The translations under genes and the position numbers were made by a program. Below are positions 34,990 to 47,230 of a DNA stretch of 64,000 bases, in pieces; the stretch's first letter is position 1; every line of letters starts with the position of its first letter. Source of the stretch: Trachythela sp. YZ-2020 (lineage: Eukaryota > Cnidaria > Anthozoa > Malacalcyonacea > Clavulariidae); the NCBI GenBank assembly GCA_016169945.1, contig JADLSH010000114.1:124001-188000 (forward strand). The letters run 5' to 3'. The notes below the pieces were generated by a model, which saw nothing but the letters and a program-made list of their open reading frames with translations, had not been told where the DNA came from and ran no database searches.

Positions 34990-37442
34990 AAATGTCAAAG
35001 TTATAAAGATCAATTGCCTAAAAAAGGCTCATGCACTAAAAGCGCGATTAAAAGAAAGGTTTTAATGTTACTTTTAAACATTGTTAAAGATTTAATGTCT
35101 CTAATTTCCTTCGGTAAACTGTTCCAAAGTTTGGGTGCTGCACAGGCGAAGGCCCTATCTCCTAGAGTTGCAGATAACTTGTTCCGTGATTTATACGTGG
35201 ATGCCTTCCTTATGTTAATTATATCGCAAATGTAGGCGGGTGCAATGCCATGAATTGCTTTGAATGTGATTAATAGAATTATGTAATCAATTCGACAGGA
35301 AGCCAGTGAAGGTCACAAAGAACTGGTGTTATGTGACAGAATTTGGGAAGCACTCGTACCAGTCTAGCAGCAGCATTTTGCACGCGTTGCAGTTTGGTCA
35401 GCTGATCATCCGGCGAACCATACAGCAGACTGTTACAGTAATCTAAGCGTGAGGTTATAAAAAGAGTTTCAGTTGAGTCGTCTGATAGAAACTTCCTGAT
35501 TCGCCTGATATTTTGTATGTTGTAGAACGCAGTAGAACATGTTTTATTGATGTGTGTTTCCATCAAACCACGATCCAAGGTTCTTAACAACTTTCGATGA
35601 CTTGACAACTGCATCACCAGCTGATATCTCGGATCTTGTAACCTTAGCCAATTGTTGTCTAGAACCTATTATTATAAATTCAGTTTTTCCCTCGTTCAAT
35701 AGTAACTTATCATGCATCATCCACGAGCGGATGTCTTGAATACAACTTTCCATGGCAGAGAGAGCTTTCTCCTCAGTATCTTGATTACCAGCATTAAATT
35801 CAAGGTAGAGCTGCGAATCGTCAGCGAAACATTGAGCATTCTGGAAGATGTTTCTCAATAATACCAAACAACTTGGAAGCGTAAATGATGTAAAGTAATG
35901 GTCCCAGACAAGATCCCTGAGGAACACCACAGCTTGACTGAAAATATTGTGAGAATGCACCCGATATAAAAATACGGTGTCTTCTAGAAGCTAAATACGA
36001 CGTAAATCAATCCAGAGGTTTACCAACCACTCCAAAAGTAGAATTGAGCCTTTTTAAAAGTATTTTGTGATAGACTGTGTCAAATGCGGCACTTAAGTCA
36101 AGTAACACTAAAAGGACGACCTGTTGAGTGTTCATTTTCATTAGCATGTCATTCTTAACCTTTAATAACGCAGTTTCTCTACTATGATTCTGTCTATATG
36201 CTGATTGCATTAGCGGGTAAAAACCATTGTACAGCATATGCTGATTTAGCTGTGCAACCACTGCTCGTTCTGTGACTTTTGATATAAATGGTAAATTGCT
36301 AATAGGTCTATAATTGTTGAAATACAATTGTAGACAGATCTTTTTTAGGATAGGCATAACCAACGCTTCCTTCCACTCGGTAGGGACATGACCATCCTGC
36401 AAGGACGCGTTAACCATTGTGGTGATGACAGACAGAAGCGTATCTGGGCATTTGATGATCAGAGATGTTGGCATCGGGTCTAATGCACATGTTTTTGATG
36501 ACTTTAAAATAATGGCACGAACATCTTCCTCTGATAACACTTCAAACATATCAAGTTTATCACAGGCAGTATTGTAAGTTACGTCGGGTTGCTCGCAACA
36601 AACATTTGTGCATTGGGTGAACTCCGAACGTATTATGTCAATTTTATTAACAAAAAAATTCCCCATCTCATTAGCTAGAGTTATGACATCTGAGTAAGGA
36701 GGAAATTGACTATTGTGAGACTCAAAGAGAAATTGCTTTGTTATCTTGAACAAACTTGCACGATCAGTGCTATTTTCATCTATGAGATTCTTGTAATAGT
36801 TGGTGCGCGCCTCATTCATTAAGTTCGTTACCAGGTTCTTCCTAGTTTTATACTCCATGAGATCAGCAGGAGAGTTTGTGGCAAGCCATTTCGTTTAAGC
36901 TTGTCTTCTCTTCCTCTTAGCGATCAAAACATCCTCATTATACCACGGCACGCGAGGTCTGATCGTAACACGTTTTGTCTGCAGAGGAGCATGTCTATAT
37001 CTATATAATAAGGACGATAGCGTAGTATTATAACAGTCAACAAGTGCATTCAAAACATCCGGAGGATTTCTACACAGATCTGAGGTGGAAAGATCGGTAA
37101 TTAATGAATTAATATCTATCGATTTGATTTTTCTAAATGTTTGTTCTTTAACTGTAAAACTTGGTTTTAGCATTTGTAGAGTAGTTATCTCTGACATATG
37201 ATCAGATATAAGCGATGAACGGACGGTGTGGCATGAATTAAGGTATCCACTTGACGGAAGATGACAAGGTCAAGTGTGTGACCGTGATCATGTGTTGGCT
37301 GATCGACATGCTGCTGAAGACCCATCGATTCAAGGATATCCAAAAATTTTATAGCAGAAGGATCTAATTTATCGTCAACATGAATGTTAAAGTCTCCCGT
37401 TATAATCAATGGTTCTGACGACATGATTAGAGATTCCAACAA
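34990..37442 (-). mobile_element. LINE A: APE/RT non-LTR retrotransposon, 5'-truncated and frameshifted
   Basis: Read from right to left: endonuclease C-terminus with ITGDFNIHVDD (37185-37442), linker (36895-37197), RT N-terminal motifs (36007-36858: NYRPISNLPFISKVTERAV, LDLSAAFDTVYHKILL), the catalytic box CFADDSQLYLEF after a frameshift (35544-35960), thumb and C-terminus (35279-35617), and the usual terminal GDRAFACAAPKLWNSLP near 35150. This order and the WNSLP end are those of CR1/L2/Jockey-group LINEs. At least three frame breaks make it inactive. Confidence 0.8.
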
Positions 37443-37689
37443 ATGTGTAAATTATTTATTAATTATATAACGTATTTATTGTGACTGGATTTTTGCAAGA
37501 ATATGGGGGGCGATATAATAATTTAAGTTTATTAAACTCTCTTGCAGTTTGTAAACTAGATACAAAAACTGAATTAACGAGTCTAGATTTGACTTATCAA
37601 TAAGAAAGGGAATAAAAGGAAAAACAATTTATATACAACGTTTCAAACCTATAAACTATATATTAAAGTTATTTAAATATCTGTCTAAA

Positions 37690-40440
37690 ACTATATCTAT
37701 GAAAACTTAATGGTATTTAAAGGTAAAAAAGTCACCACATAACTTTGTTCGACAGTACGATTTATCATTAAAAAGATAAAAGTTTCGACTATCGTTGTTT
37801 CGCAAGTTATAGTCGTGTTCTCTATCATATGGATGAGGTAATAATGTATTTAATAGGTGATTTGGGGTTTTAATTTTGTCCATATATTGTTTACATAATT
37901 GCTCTCGTCTTGTCTGTAGTGTTTCCACGTTGAACAGTTTTAAAAGTTCATCATAGTTTTCTTCCCCAGGTTTAATAATTTTCAGGGCTCTTTTTTGGAC
38001 CGACTCAATTTTATGTGAAAGATATTCAGGTATAGCCTGCCAAACCGGTACCGCATATTCTAGTACTGGTCTTATAGATGCAAGATAAACTTTTAACATA
38101 CTGTCTGTTTCAACACCAGCTTTACGTAGTATACGCAATGAGTATAATCTTTTACATGCTTTTCCATATATGTAAGCAACATGTTCATTCCATTTTAGGT
38201 CGTCTGTTAAAATAACTCCAAGAATTGAAGTTTATATTTCTTTACCTTTTCAATAGTATTATTACCTATAGCTATAGGTCTCAATACCGTAGTATTGTAC
38301 TTCAACACCTTGTTTGGTAAGTTGTCTGGTCCTACTGATTTAGACATTTTGATGCTCTTTAGTGAAAATTGGACCTCTTCTACAGTAGCAAGAAGTTCTG
38401 CGGGGACTTGGATTTTTTCGTTTTGCTGCAGTAGTAATGGTGAAAAATTCTCAGTAACACTCAGGAACATGTCGTTGATTTTGTTTGCTAGTCCTTTCAC
38501 ATCTTGGTCATCTTTTAGAAATTGATGATACCATTCTCGTTTAATGCTCTGTCCAGTAAGGGATTTAAGATCTTTCCACCATTTGCCACTTTTACACTGG
38601 TCTAGGTTTGTTATCTTCTGTTTGTAATAAACAGCTTTAGTAGGCTAGTTTTAACCTTTTGCTGGACTTTGTTCCTCCATTGCTTGTACGGCATAGAGTT
38701 TTTACCATATTTGATAAAGGCATTTTGTCTTTTTTTAATCATGAGCTTCAGTTCTTTCGTTATCCAAGGTCGATCATTCTGGTGAATAATAACTGTTTTC
38801 TCTGGTAAATAAATATCTATTGCGTCTTTTAGATCTGAAAGGAAAAGTTGAAACTTATCTTCGCAGGAGGTTTTTTCTGTTACAGGAGTCCTGTCCTTTG
38901 TTGTCATCCCGCGACCGAATGCGCGCCAGTTACTGTCTCTCATGTCACGTATTTTGACTTTCTTGGTTTCTTTGATATTTCTGTTGGGGCTAATAGATTT
39001 GCTAGGATTGTAAAATGGTCCGATGACGCAATCTTGGGGAGTTGCTGCATGGTAAATAGTTTCGGTCTATTTGTTAGAAACCAGTCGAGGATATTTGATT
39101 CTCTAGTGTTAAAAGTAACTAATTGTTTAAGATGGTTGGGTGCTGTTAGATGTCTTTGTTTAACCCTGTTGAGTTTGGATTTAAATCTCCAGTTATTACA
39201 ACTAGAGCGTTTGGGTATTTTCTTAGTAGGTTATCCAGATTGCGTTGAATATGATCCTTAAGTATTGTATTTTCAGGTTCTCGATGGGATGTTGTGTGGT
39301 ATATCACAACAACAATGATACACGTAACACTTCTAGGTCATTTGTGCGGTCTGAGCAGCATCCAAAGCGCTTCAACTTGGTCCTCGATACATTCTTTAAG
39401 TTGTTTACAGGGAATACTATTATGAATGTATATGCACACCCCACCTCCAACTGTATGAGATCTATCTTTTCGGAATAGGTTATAACCTGACATCGCAACA
39501 ATATGGTCAGGGACTTGCATTGTAAGCCACGTTTCCGTTATACATACGACCTTAGCATTGTTAAGTACAGTAATTTCTTGTATTTCATCTACTTTGTTTT
39601 CTAATTTCCTAACATTCGCAGATATAAAAGTGGGTATATCATACTGTTTCTGGGGACGAACTTTCTTTAATACATTGTGATTAATATGTTTACAATTCTG
39701 GTTTGACGGAGATATTACCACAGATTGGCGGTCGGCCAATCGGTACGAGGGTATAATGGGCGTTTCCGAAAACCCTTGGCATTGTATCGCCTTGCTTTTG
39801 CTCTAGTTTCCTGTAGGGAACGGGTGGTTATTCTAACTGGGATTTTATATTGTTCACTGGTTGGTCGATTCTCCGTTCGGTATCGATTTAAAGATAAAAC
39901 TGGGGTATCAATCAGCGGTAAATTCCCGAAGTCGCCTATATTCAAGTTATTCGAAATTTGCTTTTCGTCTTGAATTCGAATGGTTTTACAAGGCTTTAAC
40001 ACATCTTTGGGATGAATTTTCCTATTTGTAGACATTCTCGGTTGGCCCGTGGTAATTTGACTTTGTGTAATTTCTGAAGGTGATTTGTGCTGTTTTCCAT
40101 GTGTTAAGTCGACATTTTTCCTTATTGATTTTTCATTAGGCTTAATATTCAGAGCATTGTGTTTTTTATTGAGCGGTTTCGTTGAATCAGGTAAATTAGC
40201 ACTCTGTTGGGCGTTATGCAACTTGTTTGGATCAGGACACTCAACGGTCTGTTGAGTGTTGAGCGAATTATTTGGATTAAATGATTTAACGCATTGTTGA
40301 GTGCGATGATTAATTGTGTGTTCTGCAAGTTGCACACTTGAGAAGATAATTGCGTAATTATTTCGTTTTGTTTTGAAATTTCTTTAGAAAATATTTGTCG
40401 CTCGTTTTGCATATTAGTCCATTGTTCCTTAAGTTGGTTA
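37690..40440 (-). mobile_element. LINE B: non-LTR retrotransposon with ORF1 and endonuclease, RT core deleted
   Basis: From the right: an ORF1-like Asn/Gln-rich protein with a starting coiled coil (EISKQNEIITQLSSQVCNLQ, 40149-40412, frame change into 39715-40335), endonuclease N-terminus (SANVRKLENKVDEI, VCITETWL, 39338-39739), endonuclease end (ITGDLNPNSTG near 39190), linker (38611-38943), and the start of RT (SVGPDNLPNKVLK, 38207-38500). The protein then jumps directly to the post-catalytic VKKYK and C-terminal region (37707-38138). The palm with its catalytic Asp box is missing, so this copy is dead. Confidence 0.75.
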
Positions 40441-40476
40441 ATTTCTTGGGTGTTTTCACAAATAACCTTACTGTTT

Positions 40477-40586
40477 AATGAAATATTATTGGAGAGTTTA
40501 GTATGACTCTCATACGTTTAGTACCAATCTCAATGAAATATTATTGGAGAGTTTAGTATGACTCTCATTGGTTTAGTACCAATCTC
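40477..40586. repeat. Two 55-bp direct repeats between LINEs B and C
   Basis: AATGAAATATTATTGGAGAG... occurs at 40477-40531 and again at 40532-40586, with a small change near the end (CATACG against CATTGG). Each copy contains inner GAGAG/CTCTC inverted pairs. No gene seen in 40441-40686 otherwise. Confidence 0.85.
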
Positions 40587-40686
40587 ATACGATTGGAGCC
40601 ATTCAAGGTCGTTAATTCCAAGTGCTCAAATGATTGATGACTCAGTGCAGGAACCTTATCGACCCTAATATTTTCATTATACAGTA

Positions 40687-42340
40687 GTGCTATACATCCG
40701 CCTGATCGATCAACATGCACCAATTAAAACTTTCAAGATTCGAGGACGACAAAATCCATATGTTACTGAGGAGATCCGGGAATTAATGAAGACAAGAGAT
40801 CAATGGAGAAAGAAAGCGAAGAAAACAAATTATTCATTCGCCTGGGTTACCTATAAAGATTTAAAACGAGAGGTGAAAAACAAGATCAGAAGTGCGGAAC
40901 GGAAGTTTATAAATGATCGAATTCAAAAGAACCCAAATAATACCAACAACATTTGGAAATCCATACGTCTTTGTATTCCCAACAAATCATCTTCTCAAAG
41001 AGTATTCACCAAAGATGATAAAACTGTGGCAGATCAATTCAATCAGTTCTTTGTTTCAGTCGGTCAGAACACAATTGATAAGATCAAATTGCTAGCAAAC
41101 GAATGCAAGTATGAAAACGACGAGCCCTTTATTCCTAGACAATATCCACCATCTGAACAGTTTTCTTTCAGTATCACTGATACCTACGAAGTTGCCAGGA
41201 TAATAACATCAATGTCATCTAGCAAGGCCCCAGGGATTGACAAAATTCCAATTCGCATTATTAAAGACTGTTTAACACCAATACTTCCAACAATTACGTC
41301 TATTGTTAACTGCTCTCTAGTCTCATCTACTTTCCCTAATGTATGGAAAATTTCCGAAGTCACACCAATTCCCAAAAGCGGTGATCATGAACAAGCAGAT
41401 AACAACAGACCGATCTCATTACTTCCCGTATTGTCAAAAGTTTGCGAAAGAGTCGCTCATAATCAATTCACATCGTACTTACTTGAAAACGAAAGACTGA
41501 CAAAGCATCAAAGTGGAAACAAAAAATCCCACTCCACCGAGACATCTGTCATCCAAACAACTGATGCGATTCTCAATGCTATGGATAAAAAGAAACTTAC
41601 TGCAGTAGTCTTTTTAGATATGAGCAAAGCGTTTGACAGCATTGATCACGAAAGATTAATATCTAAGCTGCAAGATACTGGAGCCTCTGCCTCTACTCTC
41701 GATTGGTTCCGGAGCTACCTTTCTAACAGAAAACAAGTTGTAAAGATCCATTCAACCATATCTGAACCTCTCCCAGTAGTTAGCGGTGTGCCTCAGGGTA
41801 GCATTCTAGGCCCGCTACTCTTCAGTATATACATTAACGACCTACCGTCTGTTCCACAGAAATGTAACTCCCAATGTTATGTAGACGATACTAAACTCCG
41901 TGTCTCCTTCCATGTGCAAAGCAAGCACAGTGCAATTGAAAGTATAAACGGGGATCTTTTGAGGATACGAAATTGGTGTTTTAACAACCTTTTGCTCCTG
42001 AATCCAAGCAAGACACAGCTTATGGTTTTTGGAAGTAGACAGAAAGTAGCTGAGGTACAAGATTTTTACGTGACTTTACTTGAAAAGAACGTCCTTCCCA
42101 CCATATCAGCCAAAGACCTAGGAGTCACCCTAGAAGACGTCAGGATGTATCGAACCGGGACACTAGGAATTCTCAACAACTCGATATTCCCCTGTTTAAA
42201 ACAGCCGCCGGTCAACGAACCTTTCTCTACCGAACTGTGAACATATGGAACTCTTTAGAGCCCTCCTTAAAACTTTGCGAGTCAGTTGAGTCTTTCAAAC
42301 GACGCCTTAAACAGTCGTTACTGCAAGAATTCCTAAACAA
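40687..42340 (+). mobile_element. LINE C: RT of a CR1-like retrotransposon, long open frame with internal 3' deletion
   Basis: A 517-codon frame (40687-42240) covers the linker (WRKKAKKTNYSFAW, WKSIR), RT motifs KAPGIDKIP, NRPISLLPVLSKVCERV, FLDMSKAFDSIDHE, GVPQGSILGPLLF and the catalytic CYVDDTKL, then KDLGVTLED. From there it jumps into a frame-shifted C-terminal end (AAGQRTFLYRTVNIWNSLEP to FLNN, stop near 42342). The endonuclease is absent (5' truncation) and about 150 residues between thumb and end are deleted. The 3' UTR ends in GATAATAAATTATG and a (TATG)n tail at 42551-42568. Confidence 0.85.
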
Positions 42341-42582
42341 TTGATAATATAGTTGATATCAGTGGTAGATACTTTTATATTATATACGTTAGTTAATATT
42401 CATTTTTTGTTATTATACATTATGCATTAATCTAGATTTAGTGAATTTTGAACTTTAGATTTTTACCTTATTTATATATATATTGTAACTATAACTATGT
42501 TAGTATGTAATTATCTTCGAAAAGCCTCTTTTGGGGAAAGATAATAAATTATGTATGTATGTATGTATCGGCTGAGACGTGA

Positions 42583-45500
42583 GTGACTGATCAGTTTGTA
42601 TCCCTCGGGAGTAATTTCAATCTTTTGTGCAGTATCGTTACTGCTGATAATCTCTTATCGACATTATCCGCTGTGTTTAAGTCTTCACCAATTCCCAAAC
42701 AAGATAATTCAGCTCCTCAATATGTTGGTGATATCATCCAGACATTTTTAAAGTGTTCTAAAGGTTCAATGTCATTGAGGTTAAAAATGCAAGTCATGAA
42801 CTATATCTTTAAGTTGGTAATAGTGGACCTTGGTGGAATGGAATATTTAAATTATGTTAGTCCAGACTTTGTGAACATATGTTTCAGCGCAATGAAGACC
42901 TTACATGAGGAAAAGAAGCATAATCTTATTGTTGAATTATGCAGGTGTTTTGAAAGAACAGATGTGAACCATCAGTGCAGAATGCCACTAGACAGAATGC
43001 TTTTGGCCTTCTTGACTATAACATTCGGTTTTTTTGCATCAGATCGAACAAATGTATTAGGGTATGAGGAACATTATGCTTCATGGCTTGATACAATATT
43101 CTCCCAGTTTGGTCATAAATGGTTGTGCCTTCAGAGAGGTCCAGCATGGCAATATGAAGTGGATAAAGCAGATGTCAGTGCTGATGAAAAGGGGGTTGAA
43201 TTCACTTGTGGAAGAAGCACTTCAGCAAAGTGGGATTGACTTGGACACGTATGACGAAGCTGCTGCAGACACTATGTTTGAGCAGTCATCATTACATGGT
43301 GATGTGTGTTATGACGAATCACTTGACATTCTGGAAAGTTGTTTTGAAGATTTTACACTTAGCATTGGTTCATCTTTAGAAAGTGGTTCTTCCATGACTG
43401 TTGATGAGAATTCCAGAATGTGTGTAACAGGTAACGCCTATTCTATATAACTAACTTATAAATGATTGTATAGTGAGACATTACCTGGCTCAAGCTAGAA
43501 TAACATACTGTTAGCACTTATACTTTGAGATACCCTTGTGTTACATCAAGCAGTTTTTAAGATATTGCTGCAGGATCATTCAATAAGTTTATTTGTCAGT
43601 GAATGGGTTAATCAATGCATCATGGTAGTTTTATTCTTCATAAATTCATATGGATGCTCTGCCTTGTAAAGGACCTACAGTATTCTCTACTGGACAACCA
43701 TGAGGTTTCTATTTTAATTTTCAGAGCAAGATAAATGTTGCTAGTTTGGGAGCACGAGCTATTCAAAAAACACGTGTCCAATCATCTGGTTTCTCAAGAA
43801 CAGTTGATATTCACGTGAGTCAAGCAAGTATATTTTTCAAATTTTGTAATAGTAGAGTGCAAGTATATATTGTACCATGGTTTCCAAACATGTGTGAACA
43901 ATAGAATTCTTGTGGTTTGCCAAGCGATTTTTATCACTCTTGAGAGTTTACCCTTGTACTGTTGTATGATTTTCTACTTAGAATAATTATTGTCTCTGTT
44001 GAGTGTTGAATCTGTAATTGATCATGCTAATAGTATTTTTATCAATTTCTCATTTCGTAATTGTACATGCAACTAATGCACGAGAACTGTAAACAAATTT
44101 CAAAACTACAGCAAGAATAGTATTATTTACTGTAATGTAGATTTTGTGGTTCACATTTTCCATTGGAAACCACTTTATACATATTTGATAACTGGTGCAT
44201 AAAAGCAAAAATTATCATTTTCCTCATAGATGCAAGTCTTGAAGCAAGCTCAAAAAATATTTGGTGATGATCGGTGGTGGATGAAAGCTGATGCCTGCGA
44301 TGTTCGTAAGGGACTGCAGGAAAGTATGCGTGGAATTTGGGAAGGGGATGAATATTTTGGGGATGGTTCGTTGCAACAACTGTACAGCGAATACAAAATA
44401 AGAAAATAATTAGTGGATGGTCTAGGAACAGGCAAAAGATTAGAGTCAGTGTGTGGTGATTTGGAGAAAGCGAAGAAAGAGGTGTGCGACGATTTTGAAT
44501 TTTTGACAAAAGGAAATGAACAATCCAATACACTTTATAACCAAGTCCTGGAACAAGGAAATTCAACGGAAAAGGAACTTTTGAAGAAGGCAAAGAGTTT
44601 AAAGATTGATATTGAAAGTATGCTTGCAGATAAAAGAAACGGGGTGAAAGTTGACTTGGTAGGGTTTAAAATAAAGATGAGAAAATACCTGAATGATCTG
44701 TTTTTGAAGAAGCGACTTCCTGCTAAGTACCTTCTAGTGTTTATGATTGCTGACGAGTTGAGGAACAGAAAGCCATACGCCGTTCCAGTTCAGTTCTTGC
44801 CATACAAGTCAATAACGGACTCTAAATTGACTGAGTTAGAAACAAACCTACAACGTGTTATGGAAGAAAATGGAACGGCAGTTGTTGGTATGTAGTCTGA
44901 ACATCTTACGTCATATTTCAATGCACCCCTTTAATTGTTTAACTTTGTATAAAACCACATCATCAGTACGTATTTCACTCGTTCTGGATTCCATGTATGT
45001 TAATTAAATATACAGTATATTCAATAATTTATTTTACCTATACATTTCTACAGGCTTCACAACTGATGGTGAATTTAATTCTCTTCGCGCATCAGGGAAG
45101 AATCGTCCAGTTTCTATTATTGGCCTTATTCAAGACGCCAGAAACAACGCTCGAAGTATGCGAGAAGCGACAATGACTAAATATTTCAAACTGGATAGCC
45201 AAGGTAACAAACTGTAGAACTAAATTAATGTACAAATATACATAGTTAGAAATCACGTCCGTGACTCAGTGAATGGATATTAGCCAAACGTTTGCATAAA
45301 AAACCCCAATATTACGGGTGTATATATTATGAGAAGACTCAATGATTATTATTGATGTACACACCATCTTATTGCATGTTTTATATTTAAATTTTTTCAT
45401 CAGGAAATCCATTAGAAAGTCACCTAGCTGAACCTGTTGAAGATGTGCTTTGGCTTCATGATTTTATGGATGATGGGAAGGAAAAGATTGAATTCGCTAA

Positions 45501-46111
45501 AGCTATATATCTTACGGCGAAAACTTTTCCCGTTCATACACAATCCACATCCATGGGTCGAAGGTATGACTAATTTAAGATTTCCTTCTTCGTATTCAAA
45601 TTGCCTATACTTAAGGCAATGTACTGTTCTCGTACTTTATCATATTAATATGAGAACAAAAACGGCTGAAAGTAGCAATCCTGAAGTGAATTAGAAGATA
45701 AACTGGTCGATCACGTCATTAGTCTATTAAACTCCATTTTTCATTTAATCTTTTCAGGAAGGCGTGAGAATACAGTCGATATTTTAAAGTCCATCATGGC
45801 CATCTACATATTCCGTTCCCGTGTTCGGAGTCTAAAGAACAACGAGACAGATCCAGCCAACTTCAGTACGTTTCTATACCAACCGGAAAAGTGCACATCC
45901 AGATCCTGGCGTAGATTTACGACACCTAAGAGAAGCGCAGCATGACCCATCTACCGGATTGACGTACGAGGCTCTAACTGGTAAAAATAAGCAATCTGTA
46001 CCAGACTGTGAGCGCTTGATCAGTACTGGTGTAATATCATTCCTCGATAACAAAGGCTACACTGCTACCGCCAATGTTGTCAGAATAATTCATAACTGGC
46101 ATAAGCCGTAG
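42583..46111 (+). pseudogene. Multi-exon gene of an uncharacterised family, RNase-H-like signatures, disrupted
   Basis: Exon pieces with GT-AG borders: 42583-43430 (frameshift near 43200), 43725-43814, 44230-44887 (in-frame TAA at 44407), 45055-45203, 45404-45563 and 45758-46111 (frameshift near 45900). Late exons read LPAKYLLVFMIADELRNRKP, VVGFTTDGEFNSLRASGKNR, FPVHTQSTSMGRR, YQPEKCTS and VPDCERLISTGVISFLDNKG. I believe similar unnamed proteins occur in corals, but from memory, not a search. The DELRNRKPYAVPVQ and FTTDGEFNSLR segments look like the first two acidic positions of an RNase-H/DDE fold; this is inference. Its start abuts the LINE C tail. Confidence 0.5.
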
Positions 46112-46908
46112 ACGGAAGAGACTTGTCTGAAGTAATACGTTCCGTGTACTGTAAAGAAATGAAAGAATGGCTGTTAAGCGACTGGATGCCATGATTATAG
46201 TTCAATTGATGTTAACAGGTAAATGGATGTATATAAAAACTACTTTTCTGAATCTCTTTTACGATTTAAATTGTGATTACAAAAAATATTATTCAGGCGG
46301 TAAACGAAGTGTATTCAGATCTGTAATTATGTTCCGAACTTAAATATATTTACAAATGCCAATTATACTTCTGACGTCAAATTACTCTTGCATAAGACGT
46401 CACTTCATAAGTTGACTCATAATTAGGGTCAACTAAAACTTTGGTTTATTTGTAAACCAAATAATACATTCATGAGTGATAGTTACATCCCAAGTTAGTT
46501 GGTCATTTCTGTCCACACAATTATTTTCCTCATTCTTTCAATGTGCTAACATCATACCTTGTAAATTTCAATAGATTTACTGAGGTGCAAATCAAATATC
46601 ACAATCACCCACTTCCACTAGTGATCTGCAATCACATAGTGAGTGAGTAAGCACCTAATTGGAGGTAAAGGGCCGTCAAAAATATATGTTGTCTCACAAT
46701 CACAGACTTGTTCCACAATAGGGGGGGTAACAAAGATCGCAAATAAACAGGACAAAAACTGACTGGCCTTCGATGGGGTTCGGGGGGAGGGTGGGAGTTT
46801 AAACAAAATCTATTTGTCGACGGCCCCTAAGGATGTTGTGTAGGCTTGTCACACTGGGATCCGGTGTTTGGCAAATAACCACAGCATGCGCAAGGCCAAA
46901 GTGTATAC
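46112..46908. other. No gene seen
   Basis: AT-rich spacer between the unknown gene and the nuclease remnant. Short ORFs near 46618-46806 have no supporting motif. Confidence 0.5.
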
Positions 46909-47230
46909 CTCTTTACAACCATATCTGCGTAAATCGGAGTCCTCGGTAATACCAAAATCTGCATGACCATGCTTTACAAGAAATACTATCTGAGCATCAG
47001 ATTCGTATGCAGATACAACATAACGAATCTTCTCCTTTATACATATCTAAACACAAAACACAAATATGGCTTTAGTTCTTATACATCCTTTTAAGTAAGA
47101 GAAGTAGATAGTTACCTCTGTGCATGTTGAAATATCATCAAATGGGATCGAAATTCTCCGGCTACGAAATCTGTTGCATTCTTCCTGAGCGGCTGCTTCA
47201 TTTGCTCTTCTTAAAGCCTCGTTCTTCATT
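46909..47230 (-). pseudogene. EXO1/XPG-I nuclease remnant, two exons
   Basis: Two minus-strand exons, 47116-47230 and 46909-47046, separated by a 69-bp GT-AG intron and in phase. They encode EALRRANEAAAQEECNRFRS, then IRYVVSAYESDAQIVFLVKH and ADFGITEDSDLRRYGCKE. The Y-E-x-D-A-Q and I-T-E-D-S-D-L..G-C signatures are the XPG-I catalytic region of EXO1-type 5'-3' exonucleases, and the acidic residues are kept. The LRRYGC end departs from the usual LLAFGC. No exon for the N-terminal XPG half or the rest was found on either side, so it is a captured or left-over fragment, or exons lie too far or too diverged to see. Confidence 0.65.

Noticed and set aside
46909..47230. Complete EXO1 gene
   Set aside because: Only two exons covering part of the XPG-I region were found, with nothing recognisable for the N-terminal or C-terminal parts nearby.
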